From Bradyrhizobium monzae (lineage in GTDB: Bacteria; Pseudomonadota; Alphaproteobacteria; Rhizobiales; Xanthobacteraceae): DNA of 64,000 nucleotides. The notes beneath the pieces are model-generated. The model was not told where the DNA came from. It did not search any database and saw only the letters and a list, made by a program, of their open reading frames with translations. Location of the stretch: NCBI RefSeq assembly GCF_021458635.1, contig NZ_JAIRDQ010000007.1:1-64000 (forward strand), in the 5' to 3' direction. How positions within the stretch are numbered: position 1 is the stretch's first letter; the number at the start of each line of letters is the position of its first letter. The position numbers and the translations under genes were made by a program. Below, piece after piece: positions 60,797 through 64,000 of the stretch.

Positions 60797-61543
60797 TTAG
60801 CCAAGTCCTCGTTTCCGGCAAGGATTGGCAAGCCTCCCGTTGAGTCTCTGTCCACAACCTCGTCCAATATCGGGGATGAACTCCTCAAACATTAGGCCTT
60901 CTTCAGCCCCGCCCGTTCGGCGCGATCGGGCGGCAAACCTCTTTGCGACGAGCTCGCAACCTTGCGCGTTCGACTGTCCAGTCAAGATGAAAAGAAGCGG
61001 TACCGGGAGCAGACCTCGGCACGATCAGCGGATGCCGGATTGCCAGTGTATTTGGTCGATTTGGACGGCTGAGCAGGTAAAATGCTCGATATGATCCATC
61101 TGCAGCTTCAGGCGATGCAGCTTTGGGACCCGACGCCACGCCGGTATCTAGGAATCCGGCGCCTGGGTTTGCGGAATCCCAAGAATAGCCGCTGGACAGC
61201 CAAAGCTCAGTTTGCGGCTCAAGGATGAATCGTCGAGACTGCCAAACTGAAGCATTTGGCTGGTCGATATTTCCGGCCAATGTAACGCTACCGGACTGCC
61301 GCACCTTGCGAGATCGGAAGCAATGAATTCATGCGCGAATTCATCGGTGAGGTAGCAGCGCCTCGGACCGCCGGCGGAAATGCCCAATGGCCAGGATATC
61401 GCGATGGCCATAGAACGCATAAACGTGGAACCCACGCTTGGGGCTTTGCTTAAATCCCTGCGAAATCAAACTTTTCTGACCGAACCCGTGATAAGGTTAG
61501 CCAAATACTGGTCTCGACCGGACGCAGTGCTGGGGACCGCGGG
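60797..61543. other. About 750 bases with no convincing gene
   Basis: A minus-strand frame at 60903-61304 and another at 61148-61435 overlap each other and have no ribosome site or motif. The end of the stretch holds the ribosome site of the CheB/CheR gene (TGGGG upstream of ATG 61544). Confidence 0.45.
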
Positions 61544-64000
61544 ATGGCTGACATTAGTGACCAGGATGCGAACGAAGTACCGGCACGGAGTGCCACCACG
61601 CCGGTCATAGTCGGCATTGGCGCCTCCGCCGGCGGCGTCAACGCGTTACAGCTTCTGTTCGGTGCGCTGCCCGCGAAAACCGGTGCTGCCTTTGTCGTGG
61701 TGGTGCATCTCGATCCGGATTTTCGCAGCGAATTGCCAAACATCCTGGCTGCGCGTACACATATGCCAGTCTCCCAGGTCGGAGATCGCGTCCCGCTGCA
61801 AGCCGACCACGTTTACGTCATTCCACCCGACCGCCGACTGCACATCACCGACCACGAAATAGCGACTGCCGAGTTCGAGGAGCCCCGCGGCAAACGAGCG
61901 CCGATCGACTTGTTCTTTCGATCTCTGGCGGAACAGCACGGGGACGGTTGCGCTGTTATCTTGACCGGCGCCGGGTCCGATGGCGCAGTCGGCGTGAGGG
62001 CCGTCAAGGAGTCCGGTGGCATCATCCTCGTGCAGGACCCTAACGAGGCCGAATTCCCGTCGATGCCGCGCAGCGCGATTGCGACCGGGATTGCGGATTT
62101 TGTACTGCCGGTGCGCGATTTAGCTCAACGCCTGACTGAGCTGGTGCGCGAGAAGCGTGATGGCAGGCCGCAGCTGCATAATTTCAACGACGAACTGCTG
62201 CGGCGCGTCCTCGCGCATGTGCGGAATCGAACGGGGCATGATTTTTCCAAATACAAGCGAGCGACTATTCTGCGCAGGATCGCGCGCAGGATGCAGGTCA
62301 CGAGAGCTGAAAATCTGAACGACTATTACGGCGTGTTGCGTGACAACACCGACGAAGCGCAGGCCCTGTTGGGCGACCTGCTCATTTCGGTAACTTCTTT
62401 TTTCCGCGACAAGGAAGCGTTCCAGACACTTGAACTTCAGGTCATTCCACAAGTGTTTCACGGGAAGCTGCCCGATCGTCCGATTCGTGTCTGGATCCCT
62501 GGCTGTGCCACCGGCGAGGAAGCCTATTCGGTCTCGATGCTGCTGCTGGAGCAGGCCTCGCGAGAGGACATCAGGCCGACAATTCAGGTCTTTGGCTCGG
62601 ACATAGACCCCCAGGCGCTCGCCATCGCGCGAGAAGGCCGGTATCCCCTGGCCATCGAAGCTGACGTCAGCGAGGATCGTTTGCAGCGCTTTTTCGTGCG
62701 AGAAGCGGATGGTTATCGTGTTCGCCAGGAACTGCGCGACGTGGTGCTGTTCGCCAGTCACAGCGTTCTCAAGGATCCGCCGTTTTCGCGCATCGATCTG
62801 ATCGCGTGCCGCAACCTCCTGATTTATCTGGATCGCGAACTGCAAGAGCTGGCGTGTAACACTTTCCATTATGCGCTCAACCCAGACGGATTTCTGATGC
62901 TGGGCACGTCCGAGACTGCCGACAATCCGGGTGGACTGTTCCGTACTTTCGACCGGAAGGCTCGCATTTATCAGTCGTCGGCCGCCCCTGGCGAACTGCG
63001 TCTGATGCCGCGCTTGCTCGGGAACGTGGGGATGCTGCACGAGCATCCTGCACATCTGATAAGGCCGCCGAGCCGGACCGCACTGCTCAGCGAGGTTGCC
63101 TTGCACCGCCAAGCACTCGAAAAGCTGGCTCCGCCCAGCATTCTGGTCGATCAATCGCATCGGGTCTTGCACATGTCCGATCACGCCGGCCGCTTTTTGC
63201 AGCCGGCCGGCGGCCCCTTGACCGGCGACGTGGTCGATTTGGTGCGGCCGGAACTCCGGTTCGAGTTGCGCACAGCTCTGCACCGGGTTTTTGAAACCTC
63301 GCAATCCTGGCTAAGTCTGCCTATCCCTGTTCAGTTCAACGGCTCGCCGCACCGTGTCCTAATGCACGTGAAACCGGCGGACGATCACAATGATAGCGGG
63401 GACCGCAAGGCATTGGTGCTGTTCGTTGAAGGTGGGGTGGTCGAGCTCGGCGCCGAAGGAGTCTTCTCGCAGAGTGAGGCCGCCGCCGAACTCGTCACCC
63501 GGCTGCGGGAAGAGCTTTTGCAGACGCAGGCACGGCTGCGAACGACGCGGGAGGAGTCGGACAGCGCCAACGAGGAATTGCGCGCGGCCAATGAAGAGCT
63601 GCAATCCATCAACGAGGAATATCGTTCCACTTCCGAAGAGCTGGAAACCAGCAAGGAAGAGCTGCAATCCATCAACGAAGAGTTGCAGACCGTAAACAGC
63701 GAGCTCAAGCTGAAGCTGGAGGCTGTGTCGCGCGCACACAGCGACCTCCAAAACCTGATGGCAGCGACCGATTTCGGGACCTTGTTTCTCGATTCGAGCT
63801 TACGCATTAAACGTTTTACGCAGCAGGTGACCGAGCTTTTCAGCATCACGCCGAGTGACGAAGGCCGGCCGATCTCGGATTTCGCACACAAGCTAGAATA
63901 CGAGGGCCTGGTCAAGGACGCGCAAGCGGTGCTCGCCAACCTCGCCCCCATCCGGCACGAAATTCGCAGCCGCGAGGATCGCTGGTACGACGTTCGTCTG
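61544..64000 (+). CDS. CheB/CheR fusion protein, cut by the window end
   Basis: At least 819 residues, running off the window. A CheB methylesterase domain (residues about 18-205) has the catalytic triad S28 (GIGASAGG), H55 (VVVHLDP) and D146 (GSDGAVG). A CheR methyltransferase domain (about 215-480) has YKRATILRRIARRM, DLLISVTSFFRD and GCATGEEAYS (SAM loop). A long coiled coil (about 650-740, repeats of EELQSINEE) leads to a PAS-like region. Such fusions often end in a histidine kinase. The start is ATG 61544, seven bases after GGGG. It lacks the receiver domain of classical CheB. Confidence 0.92.
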   Translation, partial: MADISDQDANEVPARSATTPVIVGIGASAGGVNALQLLFGALPAKTGAAFVVVVHLDPDFRSELPNILAARTHMPVSQVGDRVPLQADHVYVIPPDRRLHITDHEIATAEFEEPRGKRAPIDLFFRSLAEQHGDGCAVILTGAGSDGAVGVRAVKESGGIILVQDPNEAEFPSMPRSAIATGIADFVLPVRDLAQRLTELVREKRDGRPQLHNFNDELLRRVLAHVRNRTGHDFSKYKRATILRRIARRMQVTRAENLNDYYGVLRDNTDEAQALLGDLLISVTSFFRDKEAFQTLELQVIPQVFHGKLPDRPIRVWIPGCATGEEAYSVSMLLLEQASREDIRPTIQVFGSDIDPQALAIAREGRYPLAIEADVSEDRLQRFFVREADGYRVRQELRDVVLFASHSVLKDPPFSRIDLIACRNLLIYLDRELQELACNTFHYALNPDGFLMLGTSETADNPGGLFRTFDRKARIYQSSAAPGELRLMPRLLGNVGMLHEHPAHLIRPPSRTALLSEVALHRQALEKLAPPSILVDQSHRVLHMSDHAGRFLQPAGGPLTGDVVDLVRPELRFELRTALHRVFETSQSWLSLPIPVQFNGSPHRVLMHVKPADDHNDSGDRKALVLFVEGGVVELGAEGVFSQSEAAAELVTRLREELLQTQARLRTTREESDSANEELRAANEELQSINEEYRSTSEELETSKEELQSINEELQTVNSELKLKLEAVSRAHSDLQNLMAATDFGTLFLDSSLRIKRFTQQVTELFSITPSDEGRPISDFAHKLEYEGLVKDAQAVLANLAPIRHEIRSREDRWYDVRL

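Noticed and set aside
62120..63304. 394-codon minus-strand frame
   Set aside because: It is antisense to the CheB/CheR fusion, whose catalytic residues are all in the plus-strand frame.

Overview
The window is chromosomal DNA of a Nitrobacteraceae-type alphaproteobacterium, most like Bradyrhizobium. This rests on the OpgG/OpgH pair, a GcrA regulator, PAS-type hybrid kinase and CheB/CheR proteins, dodecin, and many very small proteins of kinds I associate with Bradyrhizobium genomes. No database search was possible, so families are named from motifs and memory.

Layout. 1-24 kb is a worn mosaic. It holds a GSU2403-type nucleotidyltransferase with a striking four-site promoter, a soluble hybrid histidine kinase, many small proteins, remnants of IS66, IS630 and a 2'-5' RNA ligase, the OpgGH glucan operon, a histidine phosphatase, and a phospholipase D-like plus S1/P1 nuclease cluster. 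At 17.8-18.8 kb lies the broken end of a genomic island: an excisionase-like gene, an integrase tail, then 3' pieces of an SRAP gene and a Y-family polymerase gene.

24-47 kb is an immune-type island. About fourteen proteins with TIR, TIR-like, SLOG or DUF4062 nucleotide-signalling folds sit within about 23 kb, with a patatin phospholipase, a ParA-TPR ATPase and a TIR/NB-ARC protein. Its centrepiece (26.7-31.0 kb) is a tight five-gene operon: PfkB-like kinase, TIR fused to a tRNA-guanine transglycosylase (TGT)-like domain, OGG-like HhH protein, QueC-like enzyme, and a small TIR protein with a glycine-rich N-terminus. QueC, TGT and OGG homologues are the ancillary set (Cap9-Cap11) of type IV CBASS, but no CD-NTase is visible. 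TIR proteins seem to occupy its place, which would make this an unusual and possibly undescribed system.

47-52.3 kb closes the island: an AbiE toxin-antitoxin pair with a frameshifted toxin, a second excisionase-like gene, an intact tyrosine integrase, and the 3' part of a tRNA-Val(CAC) as attachment site. The 17.8 kb piece is a diverged copy of the same excisionase-integrase end.

52.3-64 kb is core-like again: small membrane-anchored proteins, a lytic transglycosylase-like protein, GcrA, an ABM-like protein, dodecin, a DUF2946 pseudogene, and a CheB/CheR fusion that runs off the window.
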